Source: Bacteroidota bacterium (GTDB lineage: Bacteria; Bacteroidota; Bacteroidia; Chitinophagales; Chitinophagaceae). From it: DNA of 64,000 nucleotides. How positions within the stretch are numbered: the first letter of the stretch is position 1; each line of letters starts with the position of its first letter. Made by a program: the position numbers and the translations under genes. Below are positions 35,747 to 45,096 of this stretch, in pieces. Under the pieces are notes generated by a model. It was not told where the DNA came from, searched no databases, and was given only the letters and a program-made list of their open reading frames with translations. The stretch is taken from contig JAEZGI010000044.1 in the NCBI GenBank assembly GCA_023416995.1, positions 6,433 to 70,432 on the forward strand, read 5' to 3'.

Positions 35747-37303
35747 TCATTTTGGTGGGTGAGCAGCGGTTATCCGAAAATAGTCAAAGTCTGAATGCCC
35801 ACCGGTTTCAATGGTTGAATAGTTAAACAACGCGAAGCGGTAACCCATGAATTGTGGTATGGTGTACGACATTTTCAGGGGAGTTCCCAAGGGTTTCCAG
35901 GTCTCACCATCCAGGCTATAGAAAAAATGAGCAATGTCTTTTTTGTCTGTAAAATCACAATCAGCTCTTAGGTAAATCCTATTCTGATTTAGTGGAATTG
36001 TTTCGAGTACTTCTTCTTTACCCGAAGCGGCGTTAACCGCAACTATTGTTCTTCCATTACCGGTTATTTTGACGCCTGCTAAGCCGTATTTGCTTTGTAG
36101 TAATCCAAGTCCTGCAAAGTCGCCGTTTTTCATTGCAGAAATGTCAAGCGCAACAGTACCGGAACAAGTGGGACCAATCGTGCGTTGTGTGAGTGTATTT
36201 CGGGCGAGCAGGAATGAGGTGTCTATCCGGTCGGTTTTCAACCGAAGAAAACCGGCGCGTTCCCTTACTGACCAGAGCTTGTTTTCAGGATTATGGTTCC
36301 ATTGCCAAACAAGCGGCAGGTCGTTGTCTTTTTTACTTCTCGTAAATTCATCAGAATGTACAATTCCGGGTATCAATGGCTTATTTGCGGGCCTGTTGAG
36401 GCTTTCTGGTAATTTGCCATTTATACCCAGCACGGGCCAGCCGTCCTGCCAGGTAACCGGAACGAGGTAGGGGATACGGCCAACTGATCCAAAATCACGA
36501 AACAGATAGGCATACCATTCACCACCCGGTGTATCGATAAGGCCGCCTTGAGCCACACCGAGATCCTGGAATACTACCCGGCCCTCCCAGGGGCCGTCAA
36601 TTTTATCTGCCCGATGGATGATCACCGTTCTCATACCGCCCCGCGGCCAACTGATATTAAAAAGATAGTACTTCCCGTTTACTTTAAAGAGTTGAGAACC
36701 TTCAGCAGGAAGTCCGGCAGTGGCACGGGTAGGTGCCGTGGCGTTTTCGATCAGCACTCGTTCGGTGCCCGGTTTTACGCCCGTGAGATCTTCCTTCAAT
36801 TCTACAATGCTGAGTTTCCCTGCTCCCCAGATCAGATACACCTTTCCATTATCATCAAAATAGATAGTGTTATCATGATAGGAGGGTGAAAACTCAAGTC
36901 TTTTCCACGGGCCCTTCTCTATGTTTTTTGTTGAGAATATATAAGTCTTTCCAGTGGTTTGCGCAAAGGTTGAAACATAGAATTGTTTATTGTGATATCG
37001 TAGCGAACTTGCCCAGGACCCGCGACCATAGGTGCTTTTGCCGTTGTTAAGATTTAATTCATCTATGTTGGCCAGCGTATCATAAGCATAACCGATCATC
37101 TGCCAGTTAACAAGGTCGGCCGATTTCATAATCGGCAAACCCGGACTCATGTGCATAGTAGTGCTGCTCATGTAATAATTGTTTCCAACACGAATGATGG
37201 ACGGGTCAGGAACATCAGCAAAGATCACAGGATTTTTACCCTGTTGGGCCGTTGTAATAGCAGGGGTGAAAAATAACCCGACTATCAATAATCGGGTTAT
37301 CAT
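35747..37303 (-). CDS. Exported GH43 glycoside hydrolase (beta-xylosidase/arabinofuranosidase type)
   Basis: 518 residues from the ATG at 37303, which opens a signal peptide (MITRLLIVGLFFTPAITTAQ); another ATG 16 codons upstream (37351) is less suitable. Inverting five-bladed-propeller hydrolase motifs: FADVPDPSIIRVGNNYYM with the base Asp, HDNTIYFDDNGKVYLIWG with the pKa-setting Asp, and PAEGSQLFKVNGKYYLFN with the acid Glu. The C-terminal ~200 residues form a concanavalin-like beta-sandwich as in GH43 beta-xylosidases (FSYSLDGETWKPLG is typical; here FFYSLDGETWKPLG). Acts on xylo- or arabino-oligosaccharides. Lies between the FAH-family gene and lacI in one operon. Confidence 0.92.
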   Translation of the reverse strand: MITRLLIVGLFFTPAITTAQQGKNPVIFADVPDPSIIRVGNNYYMSSTTMHMSPGLPIMKSADLVNWQMIGYAYDTLANIDELNLNNGKSTYGRGSWASSLRYHNKQFYVSTFAQTTGKTYIFSTKNIEKGPWKRLEFSPSYHDNTIYFDDNGKVYLIWGAGKLSIVELKEDLTGVKPGTERVLIENATAPTRATAGLPAEGSQLFKVNGKYYLFNISWPRGGMRTVIIHRADKIDGPWEGRVVFQDLGVAQGGLIDTPGGEWYAYLFRDFGSVGRIPYLVPVTWQDGWPVLGINGKLPESLNRPANKPLIPGIVHSDEFTRSKKDNDLPLVWQWNHNPENKLWSVRERAGFLRLKTDRIDTSFLLARNTLTQRTIGPTCSGTVALDISAMKNGDFAGLGLLQSKYGLAGVKITGNGRTIVAVNAASGKEEVLETIPLNQNRIYLRADCDFTDKKDIAHFFYSLDGETWKPLGTPLKMSYTIPQFMGYRFALFNYSTIETGGHSDFDYFRITAAHPPK

Positions 37304-37370
37304 CAGAAAGTTTTTATGACACGTAAAAGTTTGTACTCGTATAATACTCATTACTGGCTGTATAGTTTTT

Positions 37371-38204
37371 TCAGGCCACCGTATTCACAAGTTTACCAAT
37401 ATTATCAATGGTGATCGAGATCTGGTCGCCACTTTGCAATGTAATATCATTTCCCGGAACTATTCCGGTACCGGTCATAATTAAACAACCATAAGGGAAA
37501 CTGCATTCTTTATAAACAAATGAAACCAGTTCTTTCGGTTTACGTTTCATCTGACTGATCTGAACCTTGTCGGTGAAGATCTCTGAACCGTTCCTGGCAA
37601 TAGATAGATGGATGGTAGTTTCGCTGCTCAACTCTTCTTGAGTAACATAAATACATGGACCCAGTGCAGCACAGCCGTCGTAGGTTTTAGCCTGGGGTAG
37701 ATATAAAGGGTTTTCACCTTCGATGCTGCGGCTGCTCATATCATTTCCTATAGTATAACCTACAATTTTACCGGATGAAGTTACCACCAGTGTTAGTTCC
37801 GGTTCGGGTACATCCCAGGTTGAGTCCTTGCGGATTCTGACTTTTCCATTGTGACCCACGATACGGTTTGGCGTAGCTTTGAAAAATACTTCGGGTCTTT
37901 CCGCATCATAAACTTTTGCATAAAAGTCCCCGCCGCCAGCTTCTTTGGATTCTTCCTGTCTCCCTATTTTACTGCGGAGATATGTTACACCACAGGCCCA
38001 CAGTTCCTGTCTTCCGACCGGAACGGCAATCTTCGATTCATTAAAACTATCTGATTTTGCAGCTTCGCCAGACGATACGAGGTTACTGAGTTTTGTGAAC
38101 AGTTGATCGTCGTTCACAAACTCGTCCCAGTTTACGTTGTCCACTTTAAAAAAAATTTCCTCCTTTTCAATAACAATTCCGTCTTGCGTTTTGTAGAGCT
38201 TCAT
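37371..38204 (-). CDS. Fumarylacetoacetate-hydrolase-family enzyme, probable 2-keto-3-deoxy-pentonate dehydratase
   Basis: 277 residues, cytoplasmic. FAH-fold metal ligands are visible in VPEPELTLVV (Glu-x-Glu) and GNDMSSRSIEGEN (Asp), followed by YDGCAALGPCIY and LIMTGTGIVPG. Members act as acylpyruvases or as dehydratases of 2-keto-3-deoxy sugar acids. Its place directly after an IlvD/Edd dehydratase (63 bp) and before pentose-releasing hydrolases favours the second function: 2-keto-3-deoxy-xylonate/arabinonate to 2-oxoglutarate semialdehyde (Weimberg-type route). The semialdehyde dehydrogenase that would finish the route is not in this window. Confidence 0.85.
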   Translation of the reverse strand: MKLYKTQDGIVIEKEEIFFKVDNVNWDEFVNDDQLFTKLSNLVSSGEAAKSDSFNESKIAVPVGRQELWACGVTYLRSKIGRQEESKEAGGGDFYAKVYDAERPEVFFKATPNRIVGHNGKVRIRKDSTWDVPEPELTLVVTSSGKIVGYTIGNDMSSRSIEGENPLYLPQAKTYDGCAALGPCIYVTQEELSSETTIHLSIARNGSEIFTDKVQISQMKRKPKELVSFVYKECSFPYGCLIMTGTGIVPGNDITLQSGDQISITIDNIGKLVNTVA

Positions 38205-38267
38205 ATCTTTTTACTGTTTTATTCTATTCTTTGGCAAACAATCCTGTAATTTAAGAACTGCTTTATC

Positions 38268-39983
38268 TTAATGCAAATCTCTTGTTACCAGGTCGCCTGA
38301 TCCCCCTTGTAAAAGGTCGAGATCCGCTCCGAGATGTGCTTGTTGTACATGATTGAGATAAAACCTGACATAACCTCTTGAGGCCATCGCCGGTGGGGGC
38401 ACCCATGCCGCACGTCTTTTGGCTAATTCTTCGTCGCTAACGTCAAGGTGCAAACGCCGTTGTTCAACATCCAGTTCTATCATATCTCCATTATGTACCA
38501 GTGCCAGTGTGCCACCGACCGCTGACTCGGGAGATACATGCAATACTACCGTGCCTGCAGCAGTGCCGCTCATTCTGCCATCCGAAATGCGTATCATATC
38601 CTTTACACCTTTTCTAAGCAGCTTTTCAGGCAGATCTACGTTTCCGACTTCTGGCATACCCGGGTAACCAACAGGGCCCACGGTTTTTAACACGATTACA
38701 CAATGTTCATCAATATCGAGCTCCGGATCATCGATCCGGGCATGGTAATCTTCCATTGTTTCAAATACAACTGCGCGACCGCGATGCTTCATCAGTGCCG
38801 GTGTAGCTGCAGATGGTTTTATAACCGCGCCATTCACGCACAAATTACCCTTAAGTACAACGATACCCGCATTTTCCTGGAACGGCTCTTCAACGGAAGC
38901 AATTACTTCCTTGTTATAACATACTTCTTTGTCATAATTTTCGCCGATGCTTTTGCCATTAGCTGTGATGGCATCATTGTGTAAATGTTTTTGAAGTGCT
39001 TTGATTACTACAGGCAGACCGCCGGCATAATAAAAGTCTTCCATTAAATATTTCCCTGAAGGTTTAAGATTAACCAGCAGCGGAATTCTGCTTCCAATGG
39101 TATCGAATTCTTCCAGGTCAAGTTTCACGCCAATTCTTCCAGCGATAGCTTGTAAGTGAAGCAGGAAATTTGTTGAACCGCCCACTGCTGCATTTACAAC
39201 AATAGCATTCTCAAATGCCTGGCGGGTAAGTATCTTAGAAAGTCTGAGGTCCTGTTTAACCATTTCCACGATTCTACGTCCACTAAGTTGTGCCATTACT
39301 TTTTTTCTTGCATCAACGGCTGGTATGGTGGCTGCACCTGGCAGTGTAAGACCTAAAGTCTCGACCATACAGGCCATGGTGGAAGCGGTGCCCATTGTCA
39401 TGCAATGGCCCTGGCTTCTTGCCACACCAATTTCAGCTTCCATCACATCTTCGGGCGAATAACTTTCGTTTAGCCGTTTCTCTTTGATCATCCAGTTGAA
39501 GGAACCGGAACCAAGACATTCACCTTTCACTCTTCCGTTAAGCATGGGCCCTCCGGGTACCACGATGGTTGGCAGATCAACACTGCAGGCACCCATAACG
39601 GTGCTGGGGGTTGTTTTATCGCAACCCGTTAGCAATACCACGCCATCCATGGGATTGGCACGGATACTTTCTTCGGTATCCATACTCGCAAGATTGCGAA
39701 AAAGCATGGTGGTGGGTTTCATAATCGTTTCGCCAAGCGAAGTAACAGGAAACTCAAGCGGAAATCCACCAGCTTCCAATACACCCCGTTTAACTATTTC
39801 GGCAAATTCCCTCAGGTGACCGTTACACGGTGTGAATTCGCTCCAGGTATTACAAATTCCAATCACCGGGCGGCCCCGGAAATAATCGTCGGGATAACCC
39901 TGGTTCCGCATCCATGAACGATGTACGAAACCCATTTTGTCATCTTTGCCAAACCAATCATAGCTTCTTAATTTTTTGCTCAT
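38268..39983 (-). CDS. IlvD/Edd-family dehydratase, probable pentonate (xylonate/arabinonate) dehydratase
   Basis: 571 residues, cytoplasmic Fe-S enzyme. Family motifs: GICNTWSEFTPCNGHLREFA near residue 42, VLLTGCDKTTPSTVMGACSV with a cluster Cys, SQGHCMTMGTASTMACMVET with the second cluster Cys, and MIRISDGRMSGTAAGTVVLH at the C-terminus. Dihydroxy-acid dehydratase and phosphogluconate dehydratase belong to the same family, but the neighbourhood (FAH enzyme, GH43, GH51) points to a sugar-acid substrate. First gene of the minus-strand operon; an (AT)7 tract lies 3 nt upstream of its start codon. Confidence 0.88.
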   Translation of the reverse strand: MSKKLRSYDWFGKDDKMGFVHRSWMRNQGYPDDYFRGRPVIGICNTWSEFTPCNGHLREFAEIVKRGVLEAGGFPLEFPVTSLGETIMKPTTMLFRNLASMDTEESIRANPMDGVVLLTGCDKTTPSTVMGACSVDLPTIVVPGGPMLNGRVKGECLGSGSFNWMIKEKRLNESYSPEDVMEAEIGVARSQGHCMTMGTASTMACMVETLGLTLPGAATIPAVDARKKVMAQLSGRRIVEMVKQDLRLSKILTRQAFENAIVVNAAVGGSTNFLLHLQAIAGRIGVKLDLEEFDTIGSRIPLLVNLKPSGKYLMEDFYYAGGLPVVIKALQKHLHNDAITANGKSIGENYDKEVCYNKEVIASVEEPFQENAGIVVLKGNLCVNGAVIKPSAATPALMKHRGRAVVFETMEDYHARIDDPELDIDEHCVIVLKTVGPVGYPGMPEVGNVDLPEKLLRKGVKDMIRISDGRMSGTAAGTVVLHVSPESAVGGTLALVHNGDMIELDVEQRRLHLDVSDEELAKRRAAWVPPPAMASRGYVRFYLNHVQQAHLGADLDLLQGGSGDLVTRDLH

Positions 39984-39986
39984 CTC

Positions 39987-40001
39987 ATATATATATATAT
40001 A
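39987..40001. repeat. (AT)7 dinucleotide tract next to the dehydratase start
   Basis: ATATATATATATATA lies 3 nt upstream of the minus-strand ATG (39983). It is the longest simple repeat seen in the window and would lie in the leader or promoter of the pentonate operon. Confidence 0.6.
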
Positions 40002-40146
40002 AATTATCGCGCTTCAACTTCCACTTATTCAATTTATCTGAATTATTATTTCAGCAGTTTTTAAAAGGACCCGAAGTAGAGACAACAGGTCATTATTGCC
40101 ATGCTAAGCAACTGCTAAAGCTATATAGAGTGTTGTTGCCTAATTA

Positions 40147-41709
40147 CTATGGAGTATCCCAAAATACTCTCGAAGTTAACTTATCACCACCCATTGCGGC
40201 AGCACCGGCATTATAATTGGTTGTATTCGCGGATGCTTCAACATCCGGGTAAGAAAGTCTTCTTACAAATCCACCCGACAATTTATCATTGAAAAGATTT
40301 GGCGCAAGTGTCGGATAACCACTTCTCCTGAAATTTGCAAAAGCTTCCGTGCCGTTTCTGATATTGACGATCCAGTACTGGGTGTTGATAAGCTCAAGGG
40401 CATCTGCAGAATTGTATGCAACATCTGGCGAAGCGATATAAGCAGCAATAGATGCCGGCGATATCGTTGAGGTATTGGGATAAAGGGGATAGATCTCCAT
40501 ATCGGCAGCTATACCATTTTCATAATGCGTTTTAGCTGTCGCGTCTCCACCAGGGATCCAGCCTCTTTTCGCTGCTTCTGCAAGCAGTAAACTTGTTTGC
40601 GCATAAGTAACCCAGAAATCCGGTGCAGCTGGTGATGCGATGGTCCATACATTGATCTGTGAGTAATTTAAACCACCCGCACGTGTACCTCTGTACGGTG
40701 CACCGGTTGCTATCCTTGAATCAGTTACTCCGATAGGGACGCCAAATTGGTTTGCTAATACAGTATCGGGAGCCGACTGACCAGCAACGTTACCCGGATC
40801 TGCGAAGTTTGCAAGAATGTATTTACCACGCGGATCGTTGGTTGTTTTCAGATGATTAACAAATGGTTCGGCTGCATAGTTAAACTGTGAGAAGTTACGC
40901 AACACGTTATTGTCACCAATCAAAAACAGGGTTCCGTCGTATTTAACATGGGCATTGTCTGCGTTGGAAGTCATAACACCGGCAGCGAAAGCTTCTGAAA
41001 CAATTGACTGCGCTTTCGACGCATCAACTTTTGAATAACGCATCCCTAAACGTAATAGCAGGGAGTTACCCAATTTTTTCCATTTTGCTACCTGGTCCGC
41101 TGCATTGGCAGTACGGGTGGAAGCCTGGGCCTTTGCTCCATAAAAAAGATCCGCTGCTACAAAATCGCCGCCTGTGTTCAATGCAGCAACTGCTTCTTTC
41201 AGTTCTTTGTATAAATCAGCATAGATAGCGGCATCATCGTCGTATTTAGGATAGAACAACGCGTCAGAAACGGCTTTACCAGCTTCGAAGTAAGGCACAT
41301 CACCGTACGCATCCACAAGCCCCATAAATATCTGGGCTTTCCAGATGCGGAGCATGTTATAAAGATTTACTTGTGTAGTAGTGCCTTCCAGAAGATTCAT
41401 AGCCTGGATGATATTTTTCAATGATCCGGTATAACTATCCCATTTTGGCGTACTGATGCCATCAATGTCTTCATTGAAATTAAAACCCAGTGTAGCACCT
41501 GTATTATATGGCGACACGAATTGTTGTACTATCGTATGTTCTGCGGTCCAGTTGCCGATATGGCTGCGTTGAGCACCTGCAAATAACAGCGCAGGGTCAA
41601 CTTCGGTGATCGCATACGGGTTCGTATTAATGTCTACAAAGTCTTTGTCGCAGGCTGCAAAAGTGAACAGCGAGCTAACAACAAGCAGACGTTTGATTGA
41701 TTTTAGCAT
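40147..41709 (-). CDS. SusD/RagB-family lipoprotein, SusD-like_2 type (SusD4)
   Basis: 520 residues from the ATG at 41709, which begins a lipoprotein signal (MLKSIKRLLVVSSLFTFAAC, Cys20); a further ATG six codons upstream would overlap the SusC4 stop. DFVDINTNPYAITEVDPALL and the early ..QRSHIGNWTAEHTIVQQFVS are typical of the SusD-like_2 branch of long lipoproteins; FWVTYAQTSLLLAEAAKRGW and the C-terminal LSYPDVEASANTTNYNAG also fit. Partner of SusC4, whose stop lies 4 bp upstream. Substrate unknown. Confidence 0.92.
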   Translation of the reverse strand: MLKSIKRLLVVSSLFTFAACDKDFVDINTNPYAITEVDPALLFAGAQRSHIGNWTAEHTIVQQFVSPYNTGATLGFNFNEDIDGISTPKWDSYTGSLKNIIQAMNLLEGTTTQVNLYNMLRIWKAQIFMGLVDAYGDVPYFEAGKAVSDALFYPKYDDDAAIYADLYKELKEAVAALNTGGDFVAADLFYGAKAQASTRTANAADQVAKWKKLGNSLLLRLGMRYSKVDASKAQSIVSEAFAAGVMTSNADNAHVKYDGTLFLIGDNNVLRNFSQFNYAAEPFVNHLKTTNDPRGKYILANFADPGNVAGQSAPDTVLANQFGVPIGVTDSRIATGAPYRGTRAGGLNYSQINVWTIASPAAPDFWVTYAQTSLLLAEAAKRGWIPGGDATAKTHYENGIAADMEIYPLYPNTSTISPASIAAYIASPDVAYNSADALELINTQYWIVNIRNGTEAFANFRRSGYPTLAPNLFNDKLSGGFVRRLSYPDVEASANTTNYNAGAAAMGGDKLTSRVFWDTP

Positions 41710-41713
41710 ATCG

Positions 41714-44700
41714 TTAGAATTTGACATTTAAACTGATGTTGTAATTACGGGTTGTAGGCAGTGAAGAGTTTTCATATCCGGCCCTGATATCGCCAGAAGA
41801 CTGTACAGCTTCAGGATCAAGTCCCGGAAGATCTTTGTAAAGGATGGCTGCATTACGAACAGACGCTGAAAGCGACAATCCTTTTACAAATTTGAACATA
41901 TCAACTTTCTGGATCAGTTTACTGAAGTTGTAAGCAAGCGAGATATTTCTGAGCTTCACGAAATCAGACTTAAACGTGAACGGGTCACCAATCTGAAGAT
42001 TGCGGTAGTCAGTATAAAAAGTTTGCAATCCGTTACCAGCAACAGTAATAGCAGTTGTATTTGGTAAACCTGAACTGGCGTATACTGCAGGGAAGATCAA
42101 ACCATTTTCACGACCTTCCAGAGACAATTTGGAATGGCCCTGGCGGGTCATGTTCAATAAGGTAGAACTCAGTATAGTACCACCGAATTTGTAATCGATA
42201 TGTATACCGAGGCTCAGATTTTTATAGTTGAATGTATTGCTCCAACCACCTGTGAATTTTGGTATCGAGCTTCCAACAGGAACAAAACCTGTCCCTACGG
42301 GTCCACCCTGTGACTCAAGCAAACGGCCATTGTCGCCCACAACGATTTCACCTTTATCGTTCCTTCTGTATGTTCTTGTATACAGTTGGTTCATTGCAAG
42401 ACCTTCAGTGTACCTGATTTCACCAAGGAACTCATTACCGGTACCGTTGAAGTATAGCAGCAAACGGGTTCCGCTGGGAGTACCTACGTCCAGTACCTTG
42501 GTTTTAAGATAAGCGTTGTTCCAGGAGGTGGTCCAACTAAAGTTTTTCCTGAGTATTGGTTGGTATTCGATGAGGGTTTCAAGACCGCTGTTCTTCAGCG
42601 ATGCCTGGTTTTCTTTTGAATTCTGGTATCCTGAAGTTGTTGACAGCACCACATCAACGATCTGGTCGGTTGTAACCTTATCGAATGCTGCCACATCCAC
42701 GAGTAATCTGTTATTAAATAACCTGAGTTCAAGACCTACTTCTTTTTCAGTCACAGTAAAGGGTTGCAGTAAAGGGTTTGGTGCATTATTACCGGTAACG
42801 CCTGCAATGGTCTGCCCGTTGAATTGGTTTTGCTCGATTGTATAAGTAAGCAAACCTTCAAATGGACCTACACCGGCAATACTTCCTACCTGAGCCCATG
42901 ATGCTCTTACTTTACCGTAGGTCAGCCATGGTTGATATTTGATCAATTCAGAGAAGATGAACGTACCTGATACAGATGGATAAAACTTACTGTTTCTTTC
43001 AGGGTTCAATACAGAGAACCAGTCGTTTCTGCCAGTGAAGTTCAGATAAAACAGATTGTTGTATCCAAACTCTGCCAGTCCGTATAAAGAGTTGATACGG
43101 CTGCGGCTGTAATTAAATCCTTGTGTTTTTACAGTACCATTCTGGATGGAGTAAAGATTTTGAACGGTAAAGTTAGATGCTGTCTGATTTGGGTTTTTAA
43201 ATTCAGATCGCAGGGTATTGCCTCCGAAGCTTGCATCAACTGAAAACTTTCCGAACTCCTTGTTTACACCAACAAGAAAGTCAGCGTTAATATCTGTTGT
43301 TGTAGTTTGACTTAAATTATAACTACCGCGATAGGTTCCATCATTGTTTGTTGGTACAGCAGAACCTGTTCCGTTAAGTGAAAACCATTCAACTAAGTTA
43401 TCGCCCCTGTCGAAATTGAATCTACCCTGTGCATAAAGCCAGTCTGTGATACTATACCGGAGGGTAGCCGTACCGAGGAGGCGGCTTCTGTCTTCTTTGT
43501 ATTTCTGGCCTTTTTGCAAAGCATAAAAGGGGTTATTAACTGTGCCAAGGAAGCCATTAGTTTTCCACTCAGCACCAGCAGCGTTGACGGCGCTTTCCCT
43601 GTAGGCTTCTATTGGAGTTGAGATAGGCATACGTGTAAAGAAGTTCACCGGTCCATCTCCCTGGGTACCTACCTGTGGCGGATTGATATAATCTTCATCT
43701 GCATAGTTAACATTCAATTGCAATCTCAGTTTGTTTGCTATTGTCTGGTTAACGCCTATGTTGAAAATGGTTCTTTTATATTCGTTGCTGGGAACTATAC
43801 CTTTGGCATCGGTTGTTGAGATCGAGGCACGGAAACTTCCGTTTGCCCCGCCACCGGAAAAGCCAAGGGTGTTTGTAAGGTTTGTGCCGGTCTGAAGGTA
43901 ATCGAACAGTTGATAGGGGTGAGCAGAGTAGGGGCGCATAACACCATCAAAGTTCATGGTGGGAACACCATCGAGTTTTTCGCCCCAGCCCCATTGACCA
44001 TTTGCTTCAATCTGCCCCGGGGTTGTAAACCGTTGACCGCTCTGGCCCTGGCCGTATTCAGTCTGGGTGATTTCATCCATAAAATTCAACGCCTGTGAAG
44101 CAGTGTAGCTTGAAGTAAAATCAACACCAATGCCCTGGTTCTTCTGACCAGACTTGGTTGTGATAATAATCGCACCACGTGCTGCTCTTGAGCCATACAA
44201 CGCGGCCGCAGCTGCGCCTTTAAGTACGGTCATGCTTTCGATATCATCGGGGTTAACATTAGCGAGATTATCACCACGGTCGCGCTGCTGCCCGGCTCCT
44301 TCGGCATTTCTTGCACCCTGGTCAAGCGGCAGACCATTAAGCACGATGAGCGGGGAGTTATCAGCTCCGGCGAAACCAACCTGGCCCCTTAACCGGATCT
44401 GGTTACTGGCGCCGGCGCCGGCCGCAGGTGGTGTGATGTTAAGACCTGCAACCCTTCCTTCAAGTGATTCCATCACGTTGGTGGTTCGGTTGGTTACCAG
44501 TTCATCGGTTTTAACAGATGTAACAGCATAACCGAGTTTTTTAGCATCCTTTCTTATACCCAGTGCAATAACAACCACATCATCCATGGTTTCATCGCTG
44601 CGCTGAAATACAACAGAAACATTGGTTCTGCCCTGGATGGGTACTTCCTGTTTAAGATAGCCGACAGATGTAAATACCAGGGTTTCAGTGGGACGCGCGT

Positions 44701-44914
44701 TGATCGTAAATTCTCCTGATGCATTTGTAACGGTAGCATTAGTAGAACCTTTTACCGCGACAGTTACATCCGGAACGGGCTTATTTTCAACATCAGTTAC
44801 CTTACCGGTAATAGTCTGAGCATATAGCCCGGCGGTAGTAAGAAAGAAAATAAGGAGGAGAATACAGGAGCGGAAACATACCGGGCATAACACCGGCGGG
44901 AGTCTTTTCTTCAT
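41714..44914 (-). CDS. SusC/RagA-like receptor (SusC4)
   Basis: 1066 residues. A signal peptide ends near ..TTAGLYAQ (residue 33). It is followed by a CarboxypepD_reg-like domain (ITGKVTDVENKPVPDVTVAV), the variant box DDVVVIALGIRKDAKKLGYA, the plug with SPLIVLNGLPLDQG and AAALYGSRAARGAIIITTKS, and the barrel ending in LNVKF. The ALGI variant of the VVVGYG box goes with the SusD-like_2 partner. No STN. Divergent from the AraC gene, which is a likely local regulator. A 5-bp stem-loop (44942-44956) ends 27 nt before the start. Confidence 0.94.
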   Translation of the reverse strand: MKKRLPPVLCPVCFRSCILLLIFFLTTAGLYAQTITGKVTDVENKPVPDVTVAVKGSTNATVTNASGEFTINARPTETLVFTSVGYLKQEVPIQGRTNVSVVFQRSDETMDDVVVIALGIRKDAKKLGYAVTSVKTDELVTNRTTNVMESLEGRVAGLNITPPAAGAGASNQIRLRGQVGFAGADNSPLIVLNGLPLDQGARNAEGAGQQRDRGDNLANVNPDDIESMTVLKGAAAAALYGSRAARGAIIITTKSGQKNQGIGVDFTSSYTASQALNFMDEITQTEYGQGQSGQRFTTPGQIEANGQWGWGEKLDGVPTMNFDGVMRPYSAHPYQLFDYLQTGTNLTNTLGFSGGGANGSFRASISTTDAKGIVPSNEYKRTIFNIGVNQTIANKLRLQLNVNYADEDYINPPQVGTQGDGPVNFFTRMPISTPIEAYRESAVNAAGAEWKTNGFLGTVNNPFYALQKGQKYKEDRSRLLGTATLRYSITDWLYAQGRFNFDRGDNLVEWFSLNGTGSAVPTNNDGTYRGSYNLSQTTTTDINADFLVGVNKEFGKFSVDASFGGNTLRSEFKNPNQTASNFTVQNLYSIQNGTVKTQGFNYSRSRINSLYGLAEFGYNNLFYLNFTGRNDWFSVLNPERNSKFYPSVSGTFIFSELIKYQPWLTYGKVRASWAQVGSIAGVGPFEGLLTYTIEQNQFNGQTIAGVTGNNAPNPLLQPFTVTEKEVGLELRLFNNRLLVDVAAFDKVTTDQIVDVVLSTTSGYQNSKENQASLKNSGLETLIEYQPILRKNFSWTTSWNNAYLKTKVLDVGTPSGTRLLLYFNGTGNEFLGEIRYTEGLAMNQLYTRTYRRNDKGEIVVGDNGRLLESQGGPVGTGFVPVGSSIPKFTGGWSNTFNYKNLSLGIHIDYKFGGTILSSTLLNMTRQGHSKLSLEGRENGLIFPAVYASSGLPNTTAITVAGNGLQTFYTDYRNLQIGDPFTFKSDFVKLRNISLAYNFSKLIQKVDMFKFVKGLSLSASVRNAAILYKDLPGLDPEAVQSSGDIRAGYENSSLPTTRNYNISLNVKF

Positions 44915-45096
44915 ATTAGCAAGTTGTTTTGTAAATAAATTAGCCGAGGCGCGGCTTTACATGTACAAGATTCGCAATAGTTAAACAAAGAAACTTCCAG
45001 AAAACCACATCGTTGGATTTTGTACAGAATCTTTGTCAATTTCCCTGATATTTACGGCAGATATAAATCAACTGTTTATTTGCTAATGATTGCTTG
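44915..45096. promoter_or_regulatory. Divergent control region between SusC4 and AraC
   Basis: 182 bp. AGCCG-aggcg-CGGCT (44942-44956) is a small hairpin on the SusC4 leader. Two related words, TGTACAAGATTC (near 44962) and TGTACAGAATC (near 45021), could be half-sites of the AraC regulator. No clean -33/-7 pair was found. Confidence 0.35.
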
